A stretch of DNA of 64,000 nt from Psilocybe azurescens (GCA_023853785.1 JAJIRX010000523.1:29963-93962), one strand, 5' to 3'; shown: positions 1 through 11,640, counted from the first letter of the stretch. Numbers and translations: made by a program. The notes: generated by a model from the letters alone, not told the origin.

Positions 1-1650
1 TCGACCGACATTTGGATGTCCGCGACGCTTCTTGATGTGTCTAGATGAGAATTCGCTGTATCTTTTCGTCGTCCTTTAGCCCGGATGGGAAGTGATAACA
101 AAAAGCTCCGTAACAAAAGATTTTTCGCCATGTTTTTCGTCTCAATACAGAACGTCTGAACTCGCATACGGCACATTGTATCTTGGACTAGTCGCCGATT
201 GGACGAGGACATGTCAAAAAAATCGATCGTGGACTGTGGACAAACACGACCATTTTGCGTTCGAAAGGTATATAAACCTTTACCCTTGTTCGATCTCTGT
301 TTTCTCCCAAACCACTACCATCTCGCTCCTGCCCCGCCCTCACTCAAAGGCGAACGGCTTTTACTCTCGAGCGATATATTCTCTGGATTCGTACTACCCT
401 CCTGCGACTCATACACCATGGCTTATACAACTACTAGCGTCGTTTTTTTTTCTCGCCATCGTTGGTGTACTAGGAGGCCTTGATCTCGCCCGGTGGTGGC
501 ATCATCAGAGTAAGCATCCGTTGTCGTCTCATCCATCCTCTTCAATACTAAGTATGTCGCGCCCATATAGTCACTCAAACATTTAATCGATGGCTATCCA
601 TATTCGTCGGCCCTCGATGAACCGAAGTCGTTCAAAATTGTCTCCAGAGCTCGCCATTGCCCACGACATAGTCAGTGTAGAACTCGCCATGACCTATGGG
701 CGTTATGATTGCAGTGAGTTATCGTTGTCTTCTATCACATGCAAAGCTAACCATACACGCATATAGTCACCGCAAAAAAACGATCAGTCAACACACGGCC
801 AATATCGTAGTCCATCTACCTTGGATGCCGGCCGCCATCTTGGTACTTTGTGTGTTCTCGCCGGTGGACTTTGTGGCTGACTTCTATATAGTGCCAACAT
901 CCGTCATGGTTCCAGAATCCAAAACCTCGGCGGGTGCTCCGACGCAGTGTGGTTGAGAGATGGCTGGTCACGCCGATCTTCCTGGGTTCGCTTCAAAGTT
1001 CACAGATTAAATGACCTCTCCCTTCCCAGTTCACTGGGGAGCGGGGTACGTCGATCTTCCTGCTTACACTGCGCAACCTCCATAGATAATCGCTAGATGT
1101 CCTCCCTCCAACCGTCAAGTACCTGCGGAGGTTGTGTCCCTTGCGACGACAAAGTCCTCATATGATCAAGTGTATTCTCGTATCCATCACGATCGGTCTA
1201 CTCGTATCTGTCTGCAGCAGTACAGTTTCGCCTAGTGATGGTGCAGTCTACAAAACTCCTCTATGTGGCTGTCGTCTGAAGACCTGAGGGAAAAACACGC
1301 GGACGTTAGGAAGGAATGAAACAAAAAGGAAGAAAAACGAAGATAAGGGGAGAAAAATATAGAAGAAAATATAGAAGGGACAGAAAAACAAAAACACACA
1401 CATGTATGTGAAACGTTTTTCACATACATACAATCCACGAACCTACAACCCGTGAAAAGAGGCGTATAAGCCATTCGCACTTTAATACCAAGTTGTTACG
1501 CGTCTTGTTTTTTATTTGATTATATGGGATCACATCCTCCAGAAAGCTGTAAACCTTCGTGCTATATACATAGGAAGATGCAACTACAGTTCACCGCTAC
1601 ATATGTTGTCGCTTAGAAAATGACTTCTCCATCCGCGGCTCAAAGACGAT
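1..1650. other. No confident gene; weak hydrophobic ORF near the left end
   Basis: I see no recognisable conserved protein here. An open stretch at about 340-510 on the plus strand encodes a proline-containing segment followed by one hydrophobic helix-like run, and it stops at a possible GT donor near 510. Its layout loosely resembles the membrane-protein relic at 4755, but I could not align later exons with confidence. The right part (1300-1400) is A-rich and contains a perfect hairpin that is listed separately. The segment probably also holds the 3' flank of LCB1. Confidence 0.3.
1402..1429. repeat. Perfect 12-bp inverted repeat (hairpin)
   Basis: Two 12-base arms, ATGTATGTGAAA and its exact reverse complement, flank a 4-base loop CGTT. 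It lies in an A-rich non-coding stretch about 360 bp beyond the LCB1 stop codon. It could act as a transcript 3'-end hairpin or be a remnant of a small mobile element. Nothing else in the sequence separates these options. Confidence 0.6.
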
Positions 1651-1784
1651 TCACATATAATAAAATACGTCTCTCTCTAGAGCAATGAGGAAAACATTAG
1701 GCTGTGTAGATCGTAGTAGCATTAGTAATAAAAAAGAAGTGAAGAAACGGCCAATCGAATACAATCCGTTTAAAAATCGACAGT

Positions 1785-3642
1785 TCACCGCCTCTTGTTC
1801 AACACCTTGACGAGCACAGTCTTGAGCACATTGACCGCCTTCTCTGTCTCCTTCTTCGAGAGCGCACTCGTAAGCGCCAAACGGATGCTCGGCCTCGGCT
1901 CGACGATCTCCTGGCCCCTGAGCTTCTTCGCCCTCGTCACAAGCACCCCATGCGCGAGAGTCTCCTCCTACCACTTCCTGCAACATCCTCTCCTCAAGCT
2001 CGTATTCCGACTCTCTCACCGCGTCCTTCGCATGATGCGAATGATGATGCTTCGCCGAGCTGCTCGTGCTTGTATGGGACGATGACGCCGATATCGGCGC
2101 CGGGTACTGCAGGTACTGTTGTTGCTGCTGCTGGCGCACGTAGATGTGGATGATAGGCGAAGCGGGGTGTGAGGGGATGGTGATACATTCGACACGGTCG
2201 AGGATGGCTCGCGCGGCGCGCACGTTGTCTTGCAGCGTCTCGAAGATGGACGGGGTGTTGCGCAGAATGTTGATACCCTCAGAGGCGCTGACTGCGAGAA
2301 GGGCGGGCATGGATGCGGAGAAGACGAAAGAGGGGCCGTTGATGCGTTGATGGTCGACGACTGTTCGGGATCCAGCGCAGAATCCTCCTGCTGAAGCGAG
2401 ACCTATAGCACAAGAGCCAAGAAGCATGTCGACTTTGGAAGCCTATTATAAAAGTGTGTGAGGTGATACTCGTTTGGGTTTGCTGGATAGTACATACCGG
2501 GACATTGTACAATTCTGTAAGACCGCGACCAGTTCTGCCGACGGATCCAAAAGAATAGCTTTCGTCTAAGATAAGTCTGTACTTGTACTTGTATTTGAGT
2601 TCGATCTGCAGGTATGTCAGTTTCATGTATCGAAGAAAAAGAATAAAAACCTACGAACAAGTTTAGGCAAGTCAACCATAGCACCATCCTTCTGGAAAAT
2701 ACCCTCGGTAACAATGAATCGACGAGTCATCGGCGCGCGACGCTTCTTCCTCTCCTTTTCAATACTAACAAGGACTTCTTCGAGGCTGTTCAGGTCATTA
2801 TGGTCGAACCAGCGGATAGTCGAACGGGAAATCTGGATTCCCTTTTGAATGGCAAAGTTCACGGCGCGGTCGGCTACGATTATGTCACCGCGTTTACAAA
2901 ACGCCGGAATCACAGACGAGATGGTCGAGAACCCCTGCGAGTAGAGGATGGCGGCCTCTGTGCCCAAAAAGTCCGCAATATCGTTTTCCAAGTCCATATG
3001 CACGTCTGAGAGGGATTGTGGAATGAGATATTTTTGTGGCTAACGATCCGCATTGAACGTACCGAGGGTGCCGTAAAATCCGGGGGGTCCGCAGCTTCCA
3101 AGACCATATTTGCGCAGCGTATCGATGGCGCGCTGCTTGATGTGTTCGTTCCCCGAAAGACCAGTGAAGTTGTAGCTTGAGAGGTTAATGGCATTTTTTC
3201 CAGTAGAGACCAATTTCGGTTTGGGTCCGTTGGGTCCTGCAATTACAGGCACCGAGGCCAGGTCAGACTCTTCAGTCGCAGTCAAGGCATGTCCAAGAGG
3301 TTCCGGAATCCATTCGTCTACAAGTTCGTCGACTTCCTGTACAAGTAGATTTGCAAAGCGGCAATGTTTCATATGGAATACACAACATACCTTCTCACTA
3401 AACTGAATGAAATGCTTCCCATTCCTGTCTGCCCTTGTTCTGGATTGCAGCAGGGTGCGAATGGCGAAGATAACAAGAATAAGCTCCAGTAGAGTACGTC
3501 CAGGGTCATTCTGGTGTGAGCTCTTCACATATCGCTGGATGACGGCCGAGCCAGGAAGTTTGTCAAATGTCGTTTGCGCTGTCGTCAAGGCGTGTTCCAA
3601 AAATGTGAACACAGGCGCGAGGGTCGCAGAGGTCGTGTTCAT
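1785..3642 (-). CDS. LCB1: Serine palmitoyltransferase subunit 1 (LCB1 type), with a one-base frameshift near its end
   Basis: LCB1 is the non-catalytic PLP-fold partner of LCB2. The pair condenses serine with palmitoyl-CoA in the ER, the first step of sphingolipid synthesis. Exons read 3642-3391, 3336-3063, 3005-2659, 2605-2498 and 2442-1785. The introns are 49-57 nt; the third uses a GTTCGT donor, chosen because only it keeps the conserved frame into [15 protein letters not shown]. Other family matches are [28 protein letters not shown] and [13 protein letters not shown]. As expected for LCB1, the catalytic lysine motif of LCB2 is not seen. An N-terminal hydrophobic segment ([10 protein letters not shown]) fits ER anchoring. 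A Q/H/S-rich insert sits in the last exon. Near 1964-1969 the frame must drop one base to reach the conserved C-terminus (ending [14 protein letters not shown]). With that correction the product is 545 residues, normal for the family. The start at 3642 was preferred over an upstream in-frame ATG at 3756 because homologues begin near here. Confidence 0.93.
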
Positions 3643-3756
3643 GTTGAGCAAGGGCGGCCTACCCTTCGAAAGGTAGAAGTTAAGGGATGTATAGGTTGCC
3701 CACGGAGCCAAGTACAAGTCGTTAGAGTCGTATGGAGGAGTGCAACTGGCTCGCAC

Positions 3757-4754
3757 GAAATTCAGAAACAGGTTCGTTTTGTTACGTAACTATTTCACAC
3801 CCCTAACCTGGATCTCTATTCAAACGCCGAGTCGAGTCTTTCCATCTCCTCTTCCCACATCCACCTACGTCGACTCTGACATGGCCTCAAACTCCATCTG
3901 CGCTTGTCAGGTCCTCAAAACACTGTAAGGGTCTCTGTGCAAGCTCAGGCTTCAGGCTGCGTTCCAAAGAGCCTTTCTCACCCTTTTTAACCCTGAGGTT
4001 GGTTGATACCGAGTCGCAAACCATTTGCCAGTGGTCCAAATCACACCGGTGGGGTTTCAAATCTTTCAAACATATACACAAGATCTATGAGCTCCGAAAT
4101 GAGTAGCTGAAAACGCCCTTCAACTATATCCACCCATCTCTTACTTGTTTCTCTTGTAGAGAGCCCATCCTTTCATTCGGCCGCGCTGGCTGTGGAAATT
4201 GCAATTCAGAATTATGATACACCAATATCTGATAAATTGCGGCAGCCAGAGGTCAGACTTTCAGGACAATTGAGATCAAAATTTCTCTCTGTGTCTGCTT
4301 GCTTGGCCAGAGCTTCAATATTGCTGTATTCATAGTCTTAAGATGCTTGTCCCTCTTGTCCTTCGTTATCAGTCATCGTCCCTCCGGGAGAACTCTTGGA
4401 TTGATAAAACCAGTGTCACATCATCATCCACTGCATCCTCGATGTTTCTTCTGTCTCCACGCATAGGTTTGCATGCATACGTACGTGATAAATACCAGAT
4501 TGTGCCTGGCTCGGCTCTGCCCAGTGCCGTAGCATAACACCGGGACCAGTCCTTACCTCTGCTATATCTACAGCAGAAATTCAAAAAATTGCTCGGAAAC
4601 CGTGTATTCCCGTAGGTTTCCGTTCCCCGTTCCCCTTCTCTTCCGACCCGACTCCGCTTTTCCAAACTCCTATAGGCCCTTTGTCCTTTGGCCGATCTCC
4701 CAATTCCAGTACTCGTCCATTGCACTTACAACCAGTGAAGGTTACTCGTCCAGC
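3757..4754. other. Intergenic region, no gene seen
   Basis: This holds the 5' flank of LCB1 and the upstream part of the membrane-protein relic at 4755. Short open frames on both strands show no family signature, splice structure or codon pattern that I can support. Confidence 0.5.
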
Positions 4755-5543
4755 ATGGGTCTCAAGCTCCGCACGACTTTCTACAATCGGTATCGCCGAG
4801 TCTCTTCTCCTTCTCCCACATATCCACCACTTCGAGCCTCTCACAACTCAACCTCGATCAAAAATATTGTTCCCCTTCATCTGTTCTTTTTTCTAGGTCT
4901 TGTCGCGTTCTTCGCCCTAGGTGAAACCGCACTCGGCTGGTGAGCAGGGTTCACCTCATCAGGCTGGTCTTTCTACCTCCGTAAGCATTCACGATTTGAA
5001 TGCTTATTGAGTTCAGACTTCACAACGAACTATTTTATCCCCACAGATATATTTGGGAGGCTTGCTGGAGTATGCTCGATCTTTACATGGATATGGGTCG
5101 GTGTTCTGTACGTCCCAAATGAATCCTCAATGCTTTGCTCCTATCTCATTTGGCTGCCCTGGTTATGAATGTCAATCATATCATTCGTCAACTCTCAGTT
5201 TGTCGTACAACAACCAACCAGGATCAACGCACACTCTAACACAAACATTCGTTCATATACACACATTTACATTCTTCACTGCTCTATATATTGGTAAGTA
5301 CGTACCCCCCTCTGCTATTCACAACCCAGCCACGTACACAACCAATCTCACTAAAACCGAAATCATCGTCGTGTAAGTTGTACACTGCGTACGTGCACTC
5401 GTAGCTTTAGGAATTGCGCTCGCAAGTCAAGTTCCTACCGAATGTGGCGGTGGATATTCTGATGGGCTGTCTGGGATATGGTGTGTGGTCTCTGGTTCTG
5501 CATGTGCGGTTGCGTTTTGCATAAGTATATTATGTGAGTTTGT
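4755..5543 (+). pseudogene. Decayed paralogue of the small multi-span membrane protein found at 47.9-49.3 kb
   Basis: Exon-by-exon correspondence with the gene at 47888-49332 identifies this copy. The start (MGLKLRTTFY) matches MRMKRTPFY. A 56-base piece starting at the acceptor near 4897 aligns without gaps to exon 2 of the intact gene. The next exon (about 5047-5106) reads IFGRLAGVCSIFTWIWVGVL against IFGKLAGALSIATWIWIAIL. A late exon near 5412 reads GIALASQVPTECGG...IWC against VGIMLATQMPWEC...LWC. An in-frame TGA at 4941-4943 replaces a leucine codon, and the exon-1 donor position reads AT instead of GT. The copy is therefore probably non-functional, though unresolved assembly error is possible. 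The function of the family is unknown. It sits just left of the hydrophobin-like array, as the intact copies sit beside their own hydrophobin-like genes. Confidence 0.6.
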
Positions 5544-6600
5544 CGTCGATGACTCTGTTTTCAGAAAAAGCAGAAGAAATGTTGATGCTGATATGATATC
5601 TCTGCAGGTGGCATAACCGCCGTAATTATCCGTATGGGATTGCCCAGTATGAAGGCGAATATCTGCTCAGGGGACATCCAAGTTGTCGAAACAGAACTGA
5701 TTACGAATGCATGAAACAAAGGGTCTAGACTATCCCATAGTTCCAAAGTCAAGCTTCTGGGGTTTCTCACCACGAAAGACTTCTCAAGGTCTTTCATAAT
5801 ACGTCGTATAATTATTGACTTCTCATTCCCTGAAAACGTTCCTTGAATGCCTCTGATCCAACTGTGAGCCAAGTTTCGGGGTTTCCTTCTTTTTAAAAAA
5901 TCGACAAGTCTTCCATAACGGCTGATCTTTGGCTTCAACCGCTCTCTACCCATTTTGCGTCGCTCCGCGTCAGCTGAACTCGCTGGGAGTATTCTCACTT
6001 GGTCTGTCAATACCTGAGATATTCTCTAAAGTATGCCTCCCACTCCATCCGGAGATGTACCTGTTTTGATTAACTGGGCTAGCAAATATGTCCCGAACAA
6101 CAAAGCGTACCATGGCGGCCCTCTTTAACGAACATATCAATCAGAACCCCTATTGCTACGACGAGTATTCAAATCGGGTCCTCATATTCGCCGACTTTTA
6201 TTCTGGGATATCATTGCAGTCATTATGCTTTCGTTGCCCGCGAGCGTTTCAACGACCTTATGGGAGCAACTAAGTTTTATGACTGAGTCACTGGCTCTCA
6301 TGCATAGGCCAGTTTGCACAATTTTGCCGCCCAGAGCATCCAGTCGACCACAGCGTACAAGGAGCGTTCGGGTGACAGGAAATTATTGTAGTCTACATTA
6401 ACGCAGTACTAGTAAGCTACCGGAACAATACTGCCAATGGGAGCATGAGTGGTATCTGCAGCACAGAAACTTAGTCTGAACTTGAAATCATTGTTGTCCG
6501 TTGCCCTAGTCATTACAGAAGCTCATGCGAGGTATAAAAGACGAACTGTACTGGAAGTGGTACACCAGAAAGTCGTCTGTCTTCTAGACAGTCCCTTGCG

Positions 6601-6911
6601 ATGAAATTCATCTCTGCCGTCCCTCTCATCTTCCTCCAGGCGACATACATGGCCGCTGCTGCCGATGCCGTTGACTGCACGCTGTTTTGCTGCGATGCGG
6701 TAATAGAAGACACTGGCAACGAGTAGCCTTGCATCTATGGCCATCTGTTTACTTGCTCAAAGTAAACTGCATTCAAGCACACACTTTTGATTGTCGTTTC
6801 ATGGCCAAGTCCCAGCTTGTTGTGATCACCTGGTATGTGGTTACACTAACTGCGATGACCCATCCAAACAACAATCAGCGCGGACTCCGGCACTAGATTG
6901 GCTGCATGTGA
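6601..6911 (+). pseudogene. Broken hydrophobin-like gene (array copy 1)
   Basis: It begins MKFISAVPLIFLQATY, a signal peptide like its neighbours, and keeps the first three cysteines (CTLFCC). Then about 20 bases before the first splice site are missing. The donor after GGCA reads AC instead of GT, so translation ends at TAG soon after. Sequence matching exon 2 (TAAACTGC... CTTGTTGTG) follows but is out of frame by one base, and the tail matches the last exon (GGCACTAGATTGGCTGC). A TATA box remains at 6533-6539. Several independent lesions make this a real pseudogene rather than a single sequencing error. Confidence 0.75.
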
Positions 6912-7904
6912 ACGATTCGAGGTCGAGAAGTAAGTAGCTAACAATCAAAATCAAAATCAAAATGCAAAATGGGCTAGGAAGGAAAGCGTGTAAAAGATAG
7001 AAATAAGAAACCTGTGCATATATGTTGGTTCTGGCATAGCTAAAGGGGCGTTCTTGTTGTAATACAGCTCCATTGCAGCTGTCGCTCTTACATTCTCATC
7101 TAACACGAGCAGTCACGAGTGGGGGCTCGGACGAGTTCCTAAAGTTCGTTAATGAACACCGATATGAACTTTGTACGTATATCATCTGAATGGGCACATT
7201 CGTCGAAATATCGGCTTCTCATTCATGCAAAGCATTCCTTCAATTATACAGTCTTGTGATCCAACTGTGCACCTGGCTGCTAGGTTTCCTTCTGGTTTTT
7301 GCCACCCCAAAAATTGACAAGTCTTCTATAATACGGTTCATCGTTGTCGTTTTGCTACTTGAGAATTCAGGTCAAGTGCTTCCTAATTCGCATCATCTGT
7401 GTTCCTGGACGGAGAGAGGCCAAATATACAGTCAGGTGAGCTCACTTGAAGTATTCTTACTCGGTCTATTAATGGCTGATATGTTCTCATATGTTTTTCA
7501 ATCCTTCCCAATGTCTAACCTGAACTCCATTCGCCTGAAATATCTCCATCTTCTTGATCGCCTTCGAGCATTCAGGTCTGCCGAAGCCTAGAACCTTGAT
7601 TTCATAGCTCTAATCGGATCCCTAGAATCCTCAGTACGTCAAAGATGTGCTCATTGTTGTAGTCGGTGTCACATTTGTCCGACTTTTGGGATTTACCAGC
7701 GTCCAAACACCGGCATCGATGTTTAAGGAGTGCACGAGCCTGTTACATACGCCAATTTGGCACAATATTGTTGCCTAAAATGTGCATCCAAAATCATCCA
7801 CGTCACAGAATGTACCAGAACTAGTTTAGATTAACTCTGTGCCACCCGAACACGGCGAACAATATGTACCTGATCGACAGGACGAATGTACATAACACCA
7901 TAGT

Positions 7905-7953
7905 CCAAATTTGGAATACTGGTGCCCTAAATAGGCTCATGCGAGGTATAAAA
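7905..7953 (+). promoter_or_regulatory. Core promoter of the hydrophobin-like gene at 8024: CArG palindrome plus TATA box
   Basis: A perfect CCAAATTTGG palindrome (7905-7914) is followed 32 bp later by TATAAAA (7947-7953), which lies 77 bp before the ATG. The same two elements, with the same intervening words, occur before the genes at 11641, 51564 and, with one changed base in the palindrome, 56810. CC(A/T)6GG is the consensus bound by SRF/Mcm1-type MADS-box factors. The binding itself is inference. Confidence 0.65.
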
Positions 7954-8023
7954 ATGAGGGTGATATTGGCAATACCTAACAAGTCAACTTTCTTGAATTT
8001 GAAAGCCCTCAAGCACACTCGAA

Positions 8024-8393
8024 ATGAAGTTTACCTCTGCCATTGCTCTCGTCCTCGCGACTCTTCCGTTCATGGTCTCTGCGGCTGCGACTGATGCCGA
8101 TGCCGCTGCTTGCAGGGCATTCTGTTGCGATGCCCTCGTCCCAGGCATTCGACCCGCAGGAAACGTTGGAAGTGAGCAGCCTTATATATATGACATTGAT
8201 TTAAAGTTGATTATTTTTGGCAAGTAAACTGCACCCCTGGTGGTCTTGATTGTGCGTTCGGTGGCCAAATTACTGCCTGCTGTGTTCGCCTCGTATGTCA
8301 CTCTTGCATTTTCACCATCCAGTACTAACATTGATAATTTGTATTTAGGGCTCCTTGGGTGCTACTAGAGGCACTGCAATTGGCTGCCAGTAA
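8024..8393 (+). CDS. Small secreted hydrophobin-like protein with eight cysteines (86 aa)
   Basis: Three exons: 8024-8171, 8225-8292 and 8349-8393. The introns are 53 and 56 nt with GT..AG ends. Residues 1-20 form a typical signal peptide (MKFTSAIALVLATLPFMVSA). The mature part has cysteines at 30, 34, 35, 52, 59, 68, 69 and 85, giving C-x3-CC-x16-C-x6-C-x8-CC-x15-C. That is the hydrophobin order of single and paired cysteines, but the loops are much shorter than in class I proteins, and the C4-C5 spacing is far below that of class II. Hydrophobins coat hyphae and spores and self-assemble at air-water interfaces; whether this compact form does so is unknown. It could also be a different secreted cysteine-rich family that converged on the pattern. 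The upstream CArG/TATA promoter is shared with the paralogues. Confidence 0.82.
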
Positions 8394-8829
8394 ACTATTC
8401 GATAAACACATTGTGCAAAGTCAGATATCGATACGGAAGGAAAGGATGCACGGAGGGAATGAAAATAAGAAAACCATATATATATACTAGCTCTGAAGTA
8501 GCAGAAATCATGTTCTTGTTGTAGTAAGAATGCATTTCTGATCGCAATTGGGTATTTTAGTTTACACAATTCTCAGTCGAAAGACCCTGTGGGCTCGTTG
8601 GCCAATCATGATTCATGTTCTGAGGTTTTGACTATTCTATATAGCCAAAATGTGTCTCTCTTTCAACATTCTCGTCGCTGTTACTACATATACATAAGAT
8701 AGAGACCCTCCTAATTTATGGCTTTCTCTAAATAAGACTTTCTTCCCCCAGGTTAACAGAACGCAACGAATGGTGTGAGTGCCTAATTTCAAACCGTGAT
8801 AAATTCGTCTTCAATTTCTCACCGTGACC

Positions 8830-9100
8830 TTGAAGACAAGCCACGCATCCCTCAGTGTCAGAGTCTCAGACTGCTTGCTGCACTCAGGATACTATGGCCG
8901 ACATAGCTGTGCACCATTTCAATCCCAAGACCCAAAATGACAGCCTCAGGCTCGACAAAAGCTCATCTCAGTCTTTGTATCATTCATGTTTGTCGTTGCT
9001 GGGAGAAGCTGCACATACTGCGACATTTCTCAGACTCCTGTGCCAATATGCCTGGTCCGCTTCTACAGACCGAGAAGCACATCTATGGGATTTATATTAA
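8830..9100 (+). pseudogene. 5' fragment of the CDC24 gene
   Basis: The sequence from about 8830, through TACTATGGCCG near 8890, to CTATGGGATTTA near 9098 matches the first ~270 bases of the CDC24 gene on the opposite strand at 60500-60778. Shared elements in order include GCCACGCATC, QND, SSSQS (SQS), YH.CLS, LH, FSD and HLWD. The copy has lost the reading frame in places and ends abruptly where hydrophobin-like sequence begins. It therefore cannot encode a working exchange factor. It records an exchange between this array and the CDC24 locus. Confidence 0.78.
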
Positions 9101-9395
9101 TATCGTTTTTATCTTCCTCCAGGCAACCTACGCGGTTGCTGCTGCCAATAGTGATGTCAATTCCAATGCCGCTGAATGCACATCATTTTCTGCAATGCCG
9201 CCGTTGCAGGCGTCCGATCCACATAAACGTTGGCAGTGAGTATGGTGGAATTTACCGCATCAATTTGAAAATTGATTATCTGTCTATCTTTTCAATGCGA
9301 ACTACAACGCAGGCCGAGTCGTTGCTTGTTGTCTTCGCCTCGTAATTCCTGCTTACCTAAGTTACTAACTCGAAAGGCGCTCCTACTGGCACCGG
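9101..9395 (+). pseudogene. Broken hydrophobin-like gene (array copy 3)
   Basis: Immediately after the CDC24 fragment the sequence matches the inside of the signal-peptide exon of copy 1 (ATCTTCCTCCAGGC), but the start codon is gone (ATTAAT in its place). The CC pair is reduced to one cysteine. Exon 1 keeps its GGCAGTGAG donor at about 9233. Only the second half of exon 2 remains (GTTGCTTGTTGTCTTCGCCT), and the last exon survives as GGCACCGGTATTGG near 9391. This gene was truncated at the same breakpoint that brought in the CDC24 piece. Confidence 0.75.
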
Positions 9396-10112
9396 TATTG
9401 GACCAGGTGATCGATGAAGGGCTCGAAAAGCACATACTGAAAAAATCAAAACCAAAAATCAAATACTGGGCTGGAATGAAAGCACGTATAGGCAAATATT
9501 TACAGGGCTCACCCATGTCGTCGAAACAGAGTTGATTACGAATGCATGAAACAATGGGTTCGGACTATCACCTAGATCCAAAACCAAGCTTCTGTATTTC
9601 CTTCTGGCACCGAGAAGCAGAGCTCACCACTATTTCATTCAACATAAATATTAGTCCAGAACCTCTAGTATAATGCCAACGATTCGTTCCATGTTTCGAT
9701 GAGAATTGGATTTGGGTCCTCACATTCGCCGAGCTTTGGAATATCCTTGCAATCTTCATCACCATTGTTCAAGACCAAGTCAACCGCGTTTATTGAGATA
9801 AGTACTTACTATTACTGAATTTATTAGTCTCTGGCATTGATTGATATAAGTGTGGAGAATCCAATCGACCGCACCTCACAATGAATGTTTGCATGACAGG
9901 ATATACGACACTAGTTTTCATTAACTCCGGACTAGTAGGCCATCCAGAAAGTGGACCAAGTGGAACGATAGGAGGTTATACGCATCGACTTAGGCCAAAA
10001 CTTGAGCTCCCTGTTGCTCTAAAAGAGGCTTAGGCAACGTATATAATACGGAGAATACTGGCAAATACCAGAAAGTCACCTTTCCTTAAGAAACCCCACA
10101 AGCATATTCGCA

Positions 10113-10504
10113 ATGAAGCTCATCTCTGCCATTGCTATCGTCTTCTTCCAGGAGATCCTCCCAATCATGGTTGATGCGGCTGCTACCGGTGCGGTTGCTG
10201 CTTCTCAGTGCTTGCCATTTTGCTGCGATGCCGTTGTCCAAAGCGTCAGACCTACACCAGGAAATGTTGGCAGTGATTAGCCTTGAATTTATACTCAGAA
10301 TCATTATACAAACTGATTATTTGTCTGTCTTTGCAAAGTCAACTGCTCCTTTGGTGGTTTTGATTGTGCCTTCTCAGCCCAAGTCGAAGCTTGCTGTACT
10401 GGCCTCGTATGTGAATCTTCTATCCTTGCCTTCCAATGAATGCTAATGTCCAAGCTCAGACCCCCGTCGGTGCCAATATCGGCACTGGCGTTGGCTGCGA
10501 TTGA
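10113..10504 (+). CDS. Small secreted hydrophobin-like protein with eight cysteines (90 aa)
   Basis: Three exons: 10113-10272, 10339-10406 and 10460-10504. The introns are 66 nt (GTGATT donor) and 53 nt. The signal peptide is MKLISAIAIVFFQEILPIMV. Cysteines at 33, 37, 38, 56, 63, 72, 73 and 89 give C-x3-CC-x17-C-x6-C-x8-CC-x15-C. It is the most diverged intact member of the array: the C3-C4 loop is one residue longer, and the promoter has a TATATAATA element near 10042 instead of the GAGGTATAAAA type. It belongs to the same unit type as the broken gene at 6601, of which it is the surviving counterpart. Function is inferred only from the cysteine pattern and secretion signal. Confidence 0.8.
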
Positions 10505-11521
10505 GCATTTCGAGAAGTACAGGGCTCAAATCAAAATCAAAATCAAACTCGTGCCGGTGTTGGTGGGAAGAGATAAAAATAAGAAAATCACGCATGTATC
10601 TTGGTTCCACAATTGCCGAAATAACCGTATTCTTGTTGCAAATATCCATTACCACAGCGGCCAAGTTCAGTGCTGCCGCTGTCATATTTTCTCAGTTAAC
10701 ATGACCGTTGTACGTTCCGAAGAGCTCTGAATGCGTGTTTAATGAATGCGTATACGATCTCTTTGCTCACATAGGTGGCATCACCACCATATGTTCACAC
10801 TCATATTAAAAGCTTCGCTGATCATCTAGTGGCTTCTCATTTACCGAAACTACGTGAAATTTTGTATGCAGTCTTGTAATCCAACTGCGTACCAAGCTGT
10901 AGGGTTTTCTCTGGTTCGAACCACCCCAAAAATTGACATATCTTCCATAGCTCCTCGGCTCATCTTTGTCGTTTTATTACTTGAGAATTCAGGTCAAATG
11001 CTTCCTAATTCGCGTCATCCGTGTTCCTGGACGGAGGGATGCCAAATCTATAGTCAGGTGTGCTCACTTGAAGTATTCTTACTCGGTCTATTAATGGCTG
11101 ATATGTTCTCATATGTTTTTTCAACCCTTCCAATGTCCAACCTAGCTCCACTCGCCTGAAATATCTCCATCTTCTTGATCGCCTCCGAGCATTCAGGTCT
11201 GCCGAAAAATAGAACCTTGATTTCATAGCTCTAATCGGATCCCTAGAACCCTCAGTACGTCAAAGATGTGCTCATTGTTGTAGTCGCCGCCACATTTGTC
11301 CGACCTTTGGGATTTACCAGCGTCCAAACACCGACATCGACGTTTAAGGAGTGCACGAGCCTGTTACATACGCCAATTTGGCACAATATTGTTGCCTAAA
11401 TCATGCATCCAAACATTGTCCACACCACAGAATGTGCCAGAATTTGTTTAAATTAACTCGGTGCCACCCGAACACGGCGAATAGTATGTACCTGAGCAAC
11501 AGGACGAATGTACATAACAGT

Positions 11522-11570
11522 CCAAATTTGGAATACTGGTGCCCTAAATAGGCTTATGCGAGGTATAAAA
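11522..11570 (+). promoter_or_regulatory. Core promoter of the hydrophobin-like gene at 11641: CArG palindrome plus TATA box
   Basis: CCAAATTTGG at 11522-11531 and TATAAAA at 11564-11570, 71 bp before the ATG. The arrangement is the same as in the promoter at 7905. Confidence 0.65.
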
Positions 11571-11640
11571 ACGAGGGTGATATTGGCAGTACCTAACAAA
11601 TCATCTTTCTTGAATTTGAAAACCCTCAAGCACACTCGAA

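Noticed and set aside
5561..6010. 149-codon open frame on the minus strand
   Set aside because: It lies in the same spacer repeat family as 7190-7500 and 9505-9600, and the other copies do not keep the frame.
7190..7591. 133-codon open frame with a hydrophobic start
   Set aside because: The homologous spacer at 10850-11160 breaks the frame in several places and no splice structure or family is seen; it is repeat spacer DNA.
10905..10925. GGTTCGAACC word resembling a tRNA T-arm
   Set aside because: No acceptor stem, anticodon arm or D-arm could be paired around it; it is part of the array spacer. I found no convincing tRNA elsewhere.
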